From the NCBI GenBank assembly GCA_017484225.1, contig JAFUTN010000019.1, positions 1 through 60,072 on the forward strand: a stretch of DNA of 60,072 bases, in the 5' to 3' direction. The notes under the pieces were generated by a model. The model saw only the letters and a list, made by a program, of their open reading frames with translations. It did no database searches and had not been told where the DNA came from. Shown here piece after piece: positions 8,691 to 18,092 of this stretch. Within the stretch, counting starts at the first letter, position 1; every line of letters starts with the position of its first letter. This DNA comes from Alphaproteobacteria bacterium (GTDB taxonomy: Bacteria; Pseudomonadota; Alphaproteobacteria; RF32; CAG-239). The translations under genes were made by a program, and so were the position numbers.

Positions 8691-11369
8691 ATGAGAAACA
8701 TTTATAAAATATTAGGACTTCTTTTCATACTGATTGCTGTATCAATCGGTAACCTTTCGTTTGCCGCAAATCAAGAAGAAGAAATTTACTTTTTGGCAGA
8801 AACCTTATGGGGTGAGGCTCGCGGCGAAAGAGTTGTCGGTATGGAAGTTGTAGCCAACACAATTATTAACCGTCAAAAATATTATCAAAAACGTTCTAGC
8901 GGCAAAGAAATTACCGTTAAAGATGTTGTGTTGGCATACAAACAATATTCTTACTGGAATGATAAAAACTGGAACTTAGATTATATTAAATCACTTGGTC
9001 AAAAACGAAGCAAAAGTGAGGCTTGGAGACAATGTATGGATGTTGCCACCCGTGCTGTTACCGGTATGTTGCGCGACAATACCGGAGGTGCTATGCACTA
9101 CTACGCAACTTGGATGGATACTAAAGGCGTTACTCCGGCATGGGCCAGAAATGTTCAGGGAACAACAGTGATCGGTCACCATAGAGTTGTTAGAGGTGTA
9201 GCTATGGCTCCGTTAATCAATAAAGATCGTTCTAAATTGGCATCCGGCGGAGGAAGTGTTGAAGGCGGCTCCGGCGGCTATGGCGGAGGTTCAAGCAGCG
9301 GGAAAATTACGGATTTAGGCTTTCAAGTCAGTTACACTCCAAGCGTATGCACGGCCCCTACTGCTTCGGCTTCGTCTTTTGACAGCGTTCCGCGCGGTTA
9401 CGGTATATATTCTGACGGTATTGCCAACAAAATGTCCGGTATGTTAAAACAAATATATAATGCCGTCGGTCAAATTTATATGCTGGGACACGGAATAATG
9501 TGTTATGCACAACATGCCGGTGCAATTAAAGTAAGCTTGCTGGGTATGACATTGTTTAAGTTACCGCATTTCGGCTATTTAGCCGTGGGGCTGGTTATTT
9601 ATATTACCGCCTTTTTCATCAGTTTAACAATCGGAATGTTTTTCATAGATGTTTCCTTTAAGCTCGGTTTTGCGGTGTTGTATTTTCCGATAGCTGTTGC
9701 TTTGTGGCCGTTTTCGCCGACAAAAAACAAAATACACGAAGTGTTCGGTATTATTTTGCACAATGCAATGCTTTATGCCTTAACTTCCATCGGTGTGGGA
9801 TATGCATTGGTATTAATCAACACCGGAGTAATCGGAGATACGGGTAATTGGGTAAACTTCTGGAATTCTATTAACAAAGAAGCTTCGGAAGTTATGGCGG
9901 AAAACTTTTCTCTCGGTTCTGTTCGGATTGTTGTTATCGTATTTTGTTTGGTATTCGGTTACAAAATCATAGAATCAAGTATTCGTGATTATTTGAATGC
10001 CTTTTTCTCTGACGGTGTGATGGGCGGCATGAGTCCGATGCACCACCTTGGAACACAAGCTTTGCATTTTGCAAAGGCACATACTGTAGATGTTGCTGTT
10101 GACTGGGCTAAAGACACGCTTACATCAGTTGCCGGAACCGCTTTGGGTGCCGGAGGAGAAATGTTTACGGAGATGTCCAAGGGAAATTACGGAGGATTGA
10201 AAAAAATTGTTTCCAGCGTATATCATCCTTCCAGAACGGCAAAAAATGCCGCAAACAAAGCCAGAAACGCATATAACAGAAAAATGGCTTCCATGGGAGA
10301 AAGTGCAAATGATGCTATTCATAATCTCGGGGATGCAGCCAATGCGGCTCTCAGAAAGGCTGACAGCATTACAGATGCTGCTGCCTCAAAATTTATGAGT
10401 TATGATAAATACAAAGATTTTCAACACAAAAGAGGTGAGATGTTGAACAAGGCAGAAAATGCCATTTCCGGTGCCTCAGATTCGGTGGGAAATGCTTTGG
10501 AACAAGGTATTGCTCACGGAGGCGGAGCAATCAAAGAAGCAGCAACACCGTATGTTGAAGCCACCAAAGAAGCCGGAAAGAAAGGGTTAAGCACCGCTAT
10601 AGCCGGCGGGGCAAATGCTCTCGGAATGAATACAACTTCCGATAATGTAAGGCAAAATATGCACAAAGCCAAAGAGGCTGTCAAAGGTGCTTCTCAAGCT
10701 TTTGCCGCCGGAAAAGAATATGTCGGAGATATGGCCGAAACTGCGGCCAATGCGGTTGATGATTACACCAGAACAGACAGCAAGACTTTGCGTCCGAGAA
10801 GTATTTTGCCGGTTGTTGGTAAAATAACTTCAGCTCCGGCAAAAATATTGATGAATGCCGGTGAATTTGCGGTAAGTCCGGTTAAAAAGACAATGATGAC
10901 ATATCAAGGAGCCAAAAAGACATTCGGAGCCGTCAAAAAATTAGTTAAAGACGATATCTTAAACGGTGTAGATTCTTCGTCAAATAAAAAAGAAGCAGCA
11001 AAAATCATTTTGAAAAATTCCGGTTCGGTTGTTGTTCGTAAGGTTGTTCCGAGTAATCTGGTAAAAGGAATGTCTACTGATAACACTTTAGGGAAAAACG
11101 CGGCAACATTGGCCGGAAATGTGGTGCAGGAAACAGCAAAAACCGCCAGAGGAACTGTTGAAGACGGTTTTGGTATTGTCGGAGGTTTCTTATCCGGAAT
11201 CGGTAATGATTTGAAGAATAGGCCGAAAAGCGGAAAAAGCGGTAGAGACAACTGGAGAGAGTATCAGAAACAAAAGCGTGAAGAAGAAGAGGAAGAAAGA
11301 ATCCAACGCGAAGTTAATCGCTCATTCATTGATCCGCAAGATAACGGAAGTAATGACGAAGGATGGTAA
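8691..11369 (+). CDS. SleB-type cell-wall hydrolase fused to the C-terminal half of VirB6
   Basis: The 892-aa protein has a signal peptide (1-25). A SleB/CwlJ-like hydrolase domain (about 28-170) follows, with WGEARGE, in which Glu42 matches the catalytic glutamate of the family, and later AWARN. A Gly/Ser linker leads to the second half of a VirB6-like channel, with a long hydrophobic hairpin (about 297-341) ending in VALWPF and two more spans (about 357-376, 411-427). Residues 430-892 are Ala/Lys/Gly-rich and partly coiled, ending in a highly charged Glu/Arg segment. SleB enzymes cut peptidoglycan glycan strands, so the domain should act in the periplasm. ATG 8691 follows GGGGAGAAG. Confidence 0.82.
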   Translation: MRNIYKILGLLFILIAVSIGNLSFAANQEEEIYFLAETLWGEARGERVVGMEVVANTIINRQKYYQKRSSGKEITVKDVVLAYKQYSYWNDKNWNLDYIKSLGQKRSKSEAWRQCMDVATRAVTGMLRDNTGGAMHYYATWMDTKGVTPAWARNVQGTTVIGHHRVVRGVAMAPLINKDRSKLASGGGSVEGGSGGYGGGSSSGKITDLGFQVSYTPSVCTAPTASASSFDSVPRGYGIYSDGIANKMSGMLKQIYNAVGQIYMLGHGIMCYAQHAGAIKVSLLGMTLFKLPHFGYLAVGLVIYITAFFISLTIGMFFIDVSFKLGFAVLYFPIAVALWPFSPTKNKIHEVFGIILHNAMLYALTSIGVGYALVLINTGVIGDTGNWVNFWNSINKEASEVMAENFSLGSVRIVVIVFCLVFGYKIIESSIRDYLNAFFSDGVMGGMSPMHHLGTQALHFAKAHTVDVAVDWAKDTLTSVAGTALGAGGEMFTEMSKGNYGGLKKIVSSVYHPSRTAKNAANKARNAYNRKMASMGESANDAIHNLGDAANAALRKADSITDAAASKFMSYDKYKDFQHKRGEMLNKAENAISGASDSVGNALEQGIAHGGGAIKEAATPYVEATKEAGKKGLSTAIAGGANALGMNTTSDNVRQNMHKAKEAVKGASQAFAAGKEYVGDMAETAANAVDDYTRTDSKTLRPRSILPVVGKITSAPAKILMNAGEFAVSPVKKTMMTYQGAKKTFGAVKKLVKDDILNGVDSSSNKKEAAKIILKNSGSVVVRKVVPSNLVKGMSTDNTLGKNAATLAGNVVQETAKTARGTVEDGFGIVGGFLSGIGNDLKNRPKSGKSGRDNWREYQKQKREEEEEERIQREVNRSFIDPQDNGSNDEGW

Positions 11370-11386
11370 AAAAGGAAAGACAAAAG

Positions 11387-14300
11387 ATGAAGATGAACAG
11401 ATATATATCAGCCATTTTAAGCAGTATTGCCATACTGTTTTGTGTTTGCTTTTGCCATTTAGCCGAAGCTGCCGGTTGCGGTCAGCAAAATTGTCCTACT
11501 AACTGCGGAGTGGGATATAAAAACGGATATTTCACCCATAAATGCGGAGCCAGCGTAAGTGCAAAATGCGTAAATGAGGTTGTTAATTCAACCGAGGGTG
11601 CGTGTTTTAACTCTTTGCCCGTAAGCTGGGCCGGAAGTATTTCGCCGCAATGCTATCGTGCAAACGGTGCCGGAGGAAACCCAAAACCGAGAAACCACTA
11701 CGGAACGGATATCGGCGGTGCCGGTAAAACAGGTATTTTGGTTAAAGCAGCAGCCGACGGAACCATTGAATGGACCGGAACAGCCGGCGGAAGCGGAAGA
11801 ACAACCGTTATTGAACACACAAAAAAATGCACAACCTCAGGAAAACAAAGTCCGAAATATCATACTGTTTACCGCCACTTATTCAAATATTTGAAAACCG
11901 GAGGCGGTGTCAGTAAAGGTGATGATATTGGCATTGAAGGCGGTTCAAATTCAAAAAAAGGCGGAAACCCTTGTGACAATACCGCACAAAAAAATATGGC
12001 CGGATATACCCGAGCCGGATGTCCGGGGTTAACTCCGCAAGGATACGCTATTCACCTCCATTTAGAAATACAAGACGGTCCGGCATCCGGCTCAAATACG
12101 CAGGCAAAAGCATCTGCAACCATTGACGGATATTGCGACAACATTCAAAATTTGTGCGGCGGTTGTTCAAATAATGTGAGCAAATGTGATAACGGTCACG
12201 TCGAACCTTCCGGAGAGTATGATGGAGAAACTGCAGCAGCAGACATGGAAAACGGCAGTATGGAAGTGCAGGAAAAGGCCTGTGAATATACCGGAACTTA
12301 TTTGGATGCCGACCAATGTATATTCTGTGAGCTGTTCAAAACTATTTTTAACACTTCAAGCGTTATTGCAAAAACGGCAAATGACGGATTGTCAAAACCG
12401 AGTGCGCAGCTTGTTTCCATCGGCTTTATGATTTGGCTGGCTTTTTACATATTGAAGAATGTCGCTTCTTTCGGGGCTACGGGTCCGGGAGAGATGCTCA
12501 AAGGTATTTTGTTCCAAGGTGCAAGAGTAACGATTATTGTGCTGATTTTAAATACGGCAATGTATCAGGTTTTGGATTTAACATTGACACCGGTGTTGCA
12601 AACAGGACTCTCGTTTGCTCAATCTTTGAACGGCGATTCCAAGTGCGATACGGGAGCATCTTATATGCAAAACATTAAGGGCTATGATGCGGCAAAAGGC
12701 TATCAGGCAGATTCCGACGGCGGTCTTTCGCAGCAAATCGGCGGTTCTTTTGTTTGCAGCATTAAAAATTTGGAAGACAGTCTCAGCTTTTTAATGGCTC
12801 TCGGCGAATATTCAATATGTTTAAGCTTCCATGATTATATTCTGGCTAAGGCAATCCCTCACCTCGGATTTTTCACCACGGGAGTTATGCTGCTGGTTAT
12901 CGGCTTTATAATTTTACTGGCTTTCCCTTGGTTTTTGGTAGATTGCGTATTGCAGTTATGTATTGCGGCAGCGCTTATTCCGTGTGCCATTGCGGCGTAT
13001 GCCTTTAAAGTAACTTCAAAATATTTGAAAGTAATATGGAATTTCTTTATGAACGCAATGTTCACGTTTGTATTTATGTCTATCATTGTATATATCTTGC
13101 TGTCTAACCTTAAAGATTGGATAGGTATATCACCGGGAGACAGTGCCGTTGATCCGCGAATTTTTGTTAATGCAACCGGTGCCGGTGTCGCGTGGTGGGG
13201 AGTATTCGCATTCAAAATTTTAGGTATTTGTCTGTTTTGCTACGTGTTTTTTGATGAAGCAAAGGAAATGGCGTCTAAATTTGCAGATGCACCTACATTA
13301 GGCGGAGGACGAGGCATTGGCTCAAAAATAGGCGGTGCCGGTGCTCAGGCCGCCGGAAAGTTCGGCGGAACGGCCGTAAAAGGAATCTGGACAGGAGGAA
13401 AGGCTACCGTTCAAGGAGTTGCTGATGTAGTAAACTCTAACTTTGGTAACAATATTCGCAGTTTTGCCAATCAGGCAAAAGGACGTGCTTTTAGTTTATT
13501 TGGCGGCAGAACCGTAACCGGAAGTGACGGAAGCACAACCGCGTATGCACTGAAAACGCGTATGTTCGGACATGAGGTAAACAGAACGTTCACCAAAGAT
13601 GAAAACGGTAAATGGACTGAAACAAAAGAAAGCCATAAATATTCAAATTATGACAAGGACTTTGCTCCGCAAACCGATAAATTAGGCAATGTTCAGCGAG
13701 ATGAAGACGGCAATATCATATTTAAAAAAATAAAGCGTAATTGGCGCGGAAAAATAGTTTCTTCCGAACAAATGACCAAGAGTTTCAACAGTGAAACCGG
13801 AGAATTTGAATATACAACCGCCGACGGTGAGAGTAAAATTCGCACGGACAAAGACGGAAAAGTTTTGGCCTATAAGCGTGAAAAAGACAGCGATCTCAAG
13901 GTAGCAAGAGAAAATAAGAGTAAACGCAGCATAAACGACTCATTTTTGAGCATAAAAGAAAGGCGGGATCGTCATGGTGATGTTGTCGGACTTGAAATAG
14001 ATGTTAAAAATGTGTCATCTCGTTATTTGGTTGATGCCGACGGTTTTGTTAATAATTATGCCGTTAAGCAAATTATGAACAGCTCCGAAAACAAAGAAAT
14101 GGCGGCTCGTTTTATCTTAGGTAAAGTCATGGAACAAAGAGGTATGCCTCTTGATACTCGTTTTCAAGATACAGCAACCAGAATTAATGAAGACGGTTCC
14201 ATGTCGCTGGTTCAGATTGAAAATAACGGTTCCGTAACCAAAATAAAAGCACACTTTGTTGATAATCAACTGGTTATTAATCACGTTTCCACTGATGCCA

Positions 14301-14767
14301 ACGGCAATGTTACCGCAGTATCTTCTAACGGGTTAATGAGCCGAACCGAGCGCTTTACTCAAAAGAGAAACGGAAAAATTGAAAAGCAAACTTTCTATAA
14401 GTTCTCCGATAAAGTGTATAGTAACAACGGCGGTATATCTCCGCTCGGAAAAGACGGAATTTGGAGTTCAAATTATCTTTCAGAAAGCGGTTTGCAAGAA
14501 TTTAAGCAGCAGGCAATGGTCGGTTTCGGCACAGAAGATATTGATAAGTTTGTTGATCAGCTTAACAATGCAACATTAATACAAGATGTGACACAAGGTG
14601 ATTTAAATTCCAAACTTAATGACCTCTTGAATCCGAATAGCGACAATAACCCTGATTTGGAAGAACGAGCAGAAAGAGAAGATGCCGAACGCCAAAGAAG
14701 TGAAAGAGAAGAGGAAGAGCGTAAAAGAAAAGAAAGAGAAGAGGAAGAACGAAGGGATGGCAACTGA
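11387..14767 (+). CDS. M23 peptidase-VirB6 fusion protein
   Basis: The 1126-aa protein has a signal peptide (about 1-28) and a LytM/M23 zinc endopeptidase domain (about 85-235). The metal-site pattern is intact: His104 and Asp108 in NHYGTDIG, then His223 and His225 in IHLHLEI. After a linker comes CIFCELF near 311 and a complete VirB6-like membrane region (about 330-630). A roughly 490-residue soluble tail ends in an Arg/Glu-rich helix. M23 enzymes cut peptide cross-bridges, complementing the SleB domain of the preceding gene. ATG 11387 is preferred because AAGGAAAG is well spaced; an in-frame ATG at 11363 overlaps the previous stop but is too close to its own ribosome site. Confidence 0.82.
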   Translation: MKMNRYISAILSSIAILFCVCFCHLAEAAGCGQQNCPTNCGVGYKNGYFTHKCGASVSAKCVNEVVNSTEGACFNSLPVSWAGSISPQCYRANGAGGNPKPRNHYGTDIGGAGKTGILVKAAADGTIEWTGTAGGSGRTTVIEHTKKCTTSGKQSPKYHTVYRHLFKYLKTGGGVSKGDDIGIEGGSNSKKGGNPCDNTAQKNMAGYTRAGCPGLTPQGYAIHLHLEIQDGPASGSNTQAKASATIDGYCDNIQNLCGGCSNNVSKCDNGHVEPSGEYDGETAAADMENGSMEVQEKACEYTGTYLDADQCIFCELFKTIFNTSSVIAKTANDGLSKPSAQLVSIGFMIWLAFYILKNVASFGATGPGEMLKGILFQGARVTIIVLILNTAMYQVLDLTLTPVLQTGLSFAQSLNGDSKCDTGASYMQNIKGYDAAKGYQADSDGGLSQQIGGSFVCSIKNLEDSLSFLMALGEYSICLSFHDYILAKAIPHLGFFTTGVMLLVIGFIILLAFPWFLVDCVLQLCIAAALIPCAIAAYAFKVTSKYLKVIWNFFMNAMFTFVFMSIIVYILLSNLKDWIGISPGDSAVDPRIFVNATGAGVAWWGVFAFKILGICLFCYVFFDEAKEMASKFADAPTLGGGRGIGSKIGGAGAQAAGKFGGTAVKGIWTGGKATVQGVADVVNSNFGNNIRSFANQAKGRAFSLFGGRTVTGSDGSTTAYALKTRMFGHEVNRTFTKDENGKWTETKESHKYSNYDKDFAPQTDKLGNVQRDEDGNIIFKKIKRNWRGKIVSSEQMTKSFNSETGEFEYTTADGESKIRTDKDGKVLAYKREKDSDLKVARENKSKRSINDSFLSIKERRDRHGDVVGLEIDVKNVSSRYLVDADGFVNNYAVKQIMNSSENKEMAARFILGKVMEQRGMPLDTRFQDTATRINEDGSMSLVQIENNGSVTKIKAHFVDNQLVINHVSTDANGNVTAVSSNGLMSRTERFTQKRNGKIEKQTFYKFSDKVYSNNGGISPLGKDGIWSSNYLSESGLQEFKQQAMVGFGTEDIDKFVDQLNNATLIQDVTQGDLNSKLNDLLNPNSDNNPDLEERAEREDAERQRSEREEEERKRKEREEEERRDGN

Positions 14768-14895
14768 TTAAAATCAAGATTATCTGTATGGAGACAATTT
14801 AATCGGTTTGTTTTCCTTAAAATTTTTCGGAAAGCACTTTGTTACTTCGCCGGAATATTATTGGCAAAGACAAGTATATGGCGGTTTCAAATGTT

Positions 14896-14936
14896 ATCGC
14901 ACAAAAAATTTTTCCGTCCTTTTTGTGTGATTTTCT
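14896..14936 (+). terminator. Probable terminator after the VirB6 array
   Basis: An imperfect inverted repeat (ATCGCACAAAA at 14896 and TTTTGTGTGAT ending 14931) is followed by TTTTCTTG. It lies between the array and the regulator gene. Confidence 0.45.
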
Positions 14937-14948
14937 TGCTTTTTTGTC

Positions 14949-14976
14949 TTGCTTTTTTTATATTTCCGAATATTAT
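14949..14976 (+). promoter_or_regulatory. Promoter of the double-HTH regulator
   Basis: TTGCTT (14949-14954), a 16-base spacer and TATTAT (14971-14976) lie 33 bases before the chosen start at 15010. Confidence 0.45.
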
Positions 14977-15009
14977 GAGAAACAAGTGTATGATTATGGA
15001 GTTTTAAAG

Positions 15010-15984
15010 ATGGAAGAAATTGTTTTCCCAAATCAAATCAGAATGTATCGCCGTCTTCACGGTATGTCCATGCAAGAGTTGGCAGACCACTTGGGTATCA
15101 GCTTGTCTGCTATTTCAAAAATAGAAAAAGGATATCGCCGATTGAGCCAAGAGCAGCTGATTCAAGTTGCCGAACTCATAGATTGTTCTATGCAGGATTT
15201 GTATGTTAATGAACAAAATTCGCAGCAAGAAGTAGTTCAGGCTTGGAAAAGAGAACAAGAGAGACGTAATAAAATTAACTTAAATGCCGGATTGAAGACA
15301 TTAGGTGCCGGACTTCGCCATATTCGTAACGACAAAAATTTAACACTTATGGAAGTTGCCGAAAATTCCGATATGACTCTTTCTGTTTATCACCGCATAG
15401 AAATGGGACAACGCGAAGTTTCCGAAAGCGAATATTCACATATTGCAAAAGCTTTGTCTATGAGCGTTGAAGAACTGAAAACACAAATAAAGAATCTGAG
15501 TGAAAAAGGTTTGCTGGATGACATTATTGAGCATAATGACGTGAGATACAAATTGCTTAATAATGCACGCTATTCATCAGCATATTCCTCCTCGCAAAGT
15601 GAAAATGAAAACATTACCATTCCGGTATATGGAATCAGCAATGAAAGCGGAGATATTGTTATTGACAGAACATCTAATTTCAAAGAAGTTCCTTGTCCGG
15701 TGCAATTACAGAACAAGCCGGAATCCTACGCCGTAAATTTGTGTACACGCCGTTTGGGTTCTCTGTTACCGAGCCGTGCAATTTTGTTTGTAGATACTAC
15801 CGAAGTGGTTAGTGCCGGAGATATTGCCCTTTATTACATTGATGAAAAAACTGCAAAATTGATAAGTGTCAGAGAGGATGAAAACGGTCAGTTATACGGT
15901 TTACGTTGGAATCCGGATGAACGAACGAATTTTAATAACAGCGATTTAACAAAAATTCATAAGGTTGTGGCAATCAATCTGTAA
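15010..15984 (+). CDS. Double XRE-type HTH regulator with S24-like C-terminal domain
   Basis: The 324-aa protein has two Cro/C1-type helix-turn-helix domains (about 8-56 and 98-150). The first shows the classic pattern MSMQELADHLGISLSAISKI. Its C-terminal domain (about 200-324) resembles the S24/LexA fold, with GSLLP at the Ser position, a GDIALYYID strand and a Lys in AKLISV; both possible catalytic residues appear present. Such proteins are self-cleaving or ligand-controlled repressors. The start is ATG 15010, eight bases after GGAG; an upstream in-frame extension would add a hydrophobic, AT-rich leader and is unlikely. Its position between the VirB6 array and the secretin-like operon suggests it controls one or both. 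Confidence 0.8.
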   Translation: MEEIVFPNQIRMYRRLHGMSMQELADHLGISLSAISKIEKGYRRLSQEQLIQVAELIDCSMQDLYVNEQNSQQEVVQAWKREQERRNKINLNAGLKTLGAGLRHIRNDKNLTLMEVAENSDMTLSVYHRIEMGQREVSESEYSHIAKALSMSVEELKTQIKNLSEKGLLDDIIEHNDVRYKLLNNARYSSAYSSSQSENENITIPVYGISNESGDIVIDRTSNFKEVPCPVQLQNKPESYAVNLCTRRLGSLLPSRAILFVDTTEVVSAGDIALYYIDEKTAKLISVREDENGQLYGLRWNPDERTNFNNSDLTKIHKVVAINL

Positions 15985-16019
15985 TTTTTGCAAAATGCTG
16001 TTATATTAACAAGAAATTT

Positions 16020-16048
16020 ACTCTCTCTGTTGTATAATGGAGAGAGTT
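16020..16048 (+). promoter_or_regulatory. Inverted repeat over a -10 box, candidate operator
   Basis: ACTCTCTC (16020-16027) and GAGAGAGT (16041-16048) form an 8-bp inverted repeat that brackets TATAAT (16033-16038). It is just upstream of the gene at 16070 and just downstream of an HTH regulator. No good -35 is visible, so activation by a protein is possible. Confidence 0.4.
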
Positions 16049-16069
16049 TATGTTTAACGGAGGAAAATA

Positions 16070-18073
16070 GTGGAAAAGGATGAAATAAAAACAGGTGTTG
16101 AATTTTCCGATAGCGCTGAGCAAGAAGAAGATATTTTGCTCACAGCACAGAGATATTTAAACATATTTCACCAAATTCACATATTCAGTAATGCAAAGCG
16201 AAAAGAATTTGATAACAGCCTTTTGGGATTGCCTTTGAAACTAAAAAAAGTTTTTACCCAAATTCCCGGAGGCCGAATTCTGCTTGAACATGTTTTAGAG
16301 GTTGAAGAGGCCGCAGATGCCGATACAAAAGAAACAAAACAGTTGATTGCCCAAAAAGATCCTAACAGCAAATATGTTCAGGAAGAAAAAAATCTGCCGG
16401 CTCAAACTGCAGATTTACATCTTTCTAAAGATTTCGCCAAAACATTAGCCCAATCTTTCGCCGTAGCCTTAAAAGAAAGCAATATTTTACCAAGTAGTAA
16501 TAACCGGACAGCAATTTCAAGTGCTGATGGTGAAGTTTCGGCAATGAGTCAAAGCATGACTAAAAATCAGCAACAAAACACTCAAAACAATGCAGCCGCA
16601 ACAACCATTAATAATATCAACCTTGACTCTTCCATAGTTCAAAACTTGTCCGAAGTAATGAAAAACAGCAACAAGCAATATCATGATGACTTTGTTCAAG
16701 CGATTGAGCGGTTAAGCGAAAAACTGTCACCGACAACGATTAAATCCGGAGAGATTCCGATTTCACTTATTACAGATTCCATTGCTCAAGTACTTAAAGA
16801 TACCGGAAGGCAGCAAATGGAGGCAATGAAGACATTCGGTGCATCTCTGGCAAATACTATTTTAAGAGCGCAAAAGGGCGAAAATATTGATATAGCCAAT
16901 GCATTTAGCGCAGATGAAGAACCAGACAGTACTTACGAATCCGAAAAGAAAGATTATTCCAAAATTGCAGGAACTTCCAAAAAACAAGAAACCGCCAAAA
17001 AGGCAGAAAAAATTTCGGCAACCGCTCCTATTAATACTCCGAGTAAACCTGCCGTTAAGCCTGAACCGGTTGAACAAGTTAAGCCGGCAGAACTTAAGCC
17101 GATTGCACAACCGCTTAAGATTTTGGAACCTAAAGAAGATGTTAAACCTGTAAGTTTGGCACCAAAACTTGAACTGAATCCGGTAATTAATGACATTAAA
17201 CCTGTGTCACAACCGCAACAACCTTATTATGAAGAATATGCCGATACACCGACAAATGATGATGAAGAATGGGAATACGTTGATGAATACGGCAATCCGG
17301 TCAGTGCGGACGGTGATGAAGAATGGGAATACGTTGACGAATACGGCAATCCGGTCAGTGCAGACGGTGATGAAGAATGGGAATATGTTGACGAATACGG
17401 CAATCCGGTCAGTGCAGACGGTAATGGAGAGTGGGAATACGTTGATGAGGAAATTATCGGTGACAATCCGGAAGATGATAATGAACCTCTTTCATTTGCC
17501 CCAACAACTGTGAGTAATAAAAAACCGGAGCCGCAGAAAACAGTTTCTTTAAGCACTCCGCAACCAAAACCGGAGCCGCAGAAAACAGTTTCTTTAAGCA
17601 CTCCGCAACCAAAACCGGAGCCGCAGAAAACAGTTTCTTTGAACACTCCGCAACCAAAAACGGAGCCGCAGAAAAATACTGCAGAATCGCAAAAAACAAA
17701 TTCAGTCCCTGCTGCCGGTAAAAATGAACCGTCGCTGAAAAAAATTGATGCGAATAATACAAAAAACATTCCGAATCCGACTGAAAACATATCAAAACCA
17801 AAGAATGAGGATAATCTGATAAAAATATTTGAAAATGATTTTGCAGATGAACAAAAACCTAACAAAAAAGCAACAAAATTAGATGATATTGATGCGGAAC
17901 TGGAAAAAATTTTTACTGATGTAAGCAACAAGAAATCATCAAACATGGAAATGAATGATATGGCTGAAGAAATTAAAGCCGACACATTTGATTTTCCGAA
18001 ATCTTCAACGAAAGAAAGTAAAAATGATGAAGATGAACTGGATAAACTGATAAGAGAATTTACGGGAAGTTAA
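16070..18073 (+). CDS. Repeat-rich acidic/proline-rich protein of unknown function
   Basis: The 667-aa protein starts at GTG, well placed after GGAGG. I recognise no family. The first ~280 residues are helical and soluble, with a Gln/Asn-rich part. Next come three exact 18-residue repeats (EWEYVDEYGNPVSADGDE type, about residues 398-451) plus a partial fourth, then three 15-residue PEPQKTVSLSTPQPK repeats. The rest is Lys/Glu/Asn-rich and probably disordered. No signal peptide or membrane span is seen, so it should be cytoplasmic. It precedes the secretin-like gene cluster on the same strand. It could be a scaffold or a secreted substrate; neither is shown by the sequence. Confidence 0.7.
   Translation: MEKDEIKTGVEFSDSAEQEEDILLTAQRYLNIFHQIHIFSNAKRKEFDNSLLGLPLKLKKVFTQIPGGRILLEHVLEVEEAADADTKETKQLIAQKDPNSKYVQEEKNLPAQTADLHLSKDFAKTLAQSFAVALKESNILPSSNNRTAISSADGEVSAMSQSMTKNQQQNTQNNAAATTINNINLDSSIVQNLSEVMKNSNKQYHDDFVQAIERLSEKLSPTTIKSGEIPISLITDSIAQVLKDTGRQQMEAMKTFGASLANTILRAQKGENIDIANAFSADEEPDSTYESEKKDYSKIAGTSKKQETAKKAEKISATAPINTPSKPAVKPEPVEQVKPAELKPIAQPLKILEPKEDVKPVSLAPKLELNPVINDIKPVSQPQQPYYEEYADTPTNDDEEWEYVDEYGNPVSADGDEEWEYVDEYGNPVSADGDEEWEYVDEYGNPVSADGNGEWEYVDEEIIGDNPEDDNEPLSFAPTTVSNKKPEPQKTVSLSTPQPKPEPQKTVSLSTPQPKPEPQKTVSLNTPQPKTEPQKNTAESQKTNSVPAAGKNEPSLKKIDANNTKNIPNPTENISKPKNEDNLIKIFENDFADEQKPNKKATKLDDIDAELEKIFTDVSNKKSSNMEMNDMAEEIKADTFDFPKSSTKESKNDEDELDKLIREFTGS
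17261..17452 (+). repeat. 54-bp tandem repeat, three full copies and one partial
   Basis: In-frame units at 17261-17314, 17315-17368 and 17369-17422 are nearly identical, followed by a diverged 30-base partial copy. Each unit codes for 18 residues. Near-identity at silent sites suggests recent slippage or unequal crossing-over. Confidence 0.9.
17521..17679 (+). repeat. 45-bp tandem repeat, three full copies and one partial
   Basis: Units begin at 17521, 17566 and 17611, with a diverged partial copy from 17656. Each codes for 15 residues rich in Pro and Lys, in the same gene as the 54-bp repeat. Confidence 0.88.
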
Positions 18074-18092
18074 TCCTTTCAAAATATTATTA

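Noticed and set aside
17261..17679. Tandem repeats considered as a CRISPR array
   Set aside because: The units are directly adjacent with no spacers, are in frame with the gene and code for clean peptide repeats; no cas gene is present.
17227..17985. Long minus-strand frame of 252 codons
   Set aside because: It is a shadow of the repeat region of the 16070 gene: its Ser/Tyr and Phe/Cys-rich repeats simply mirror the 54- and 45-bp repeats on the coding strand.
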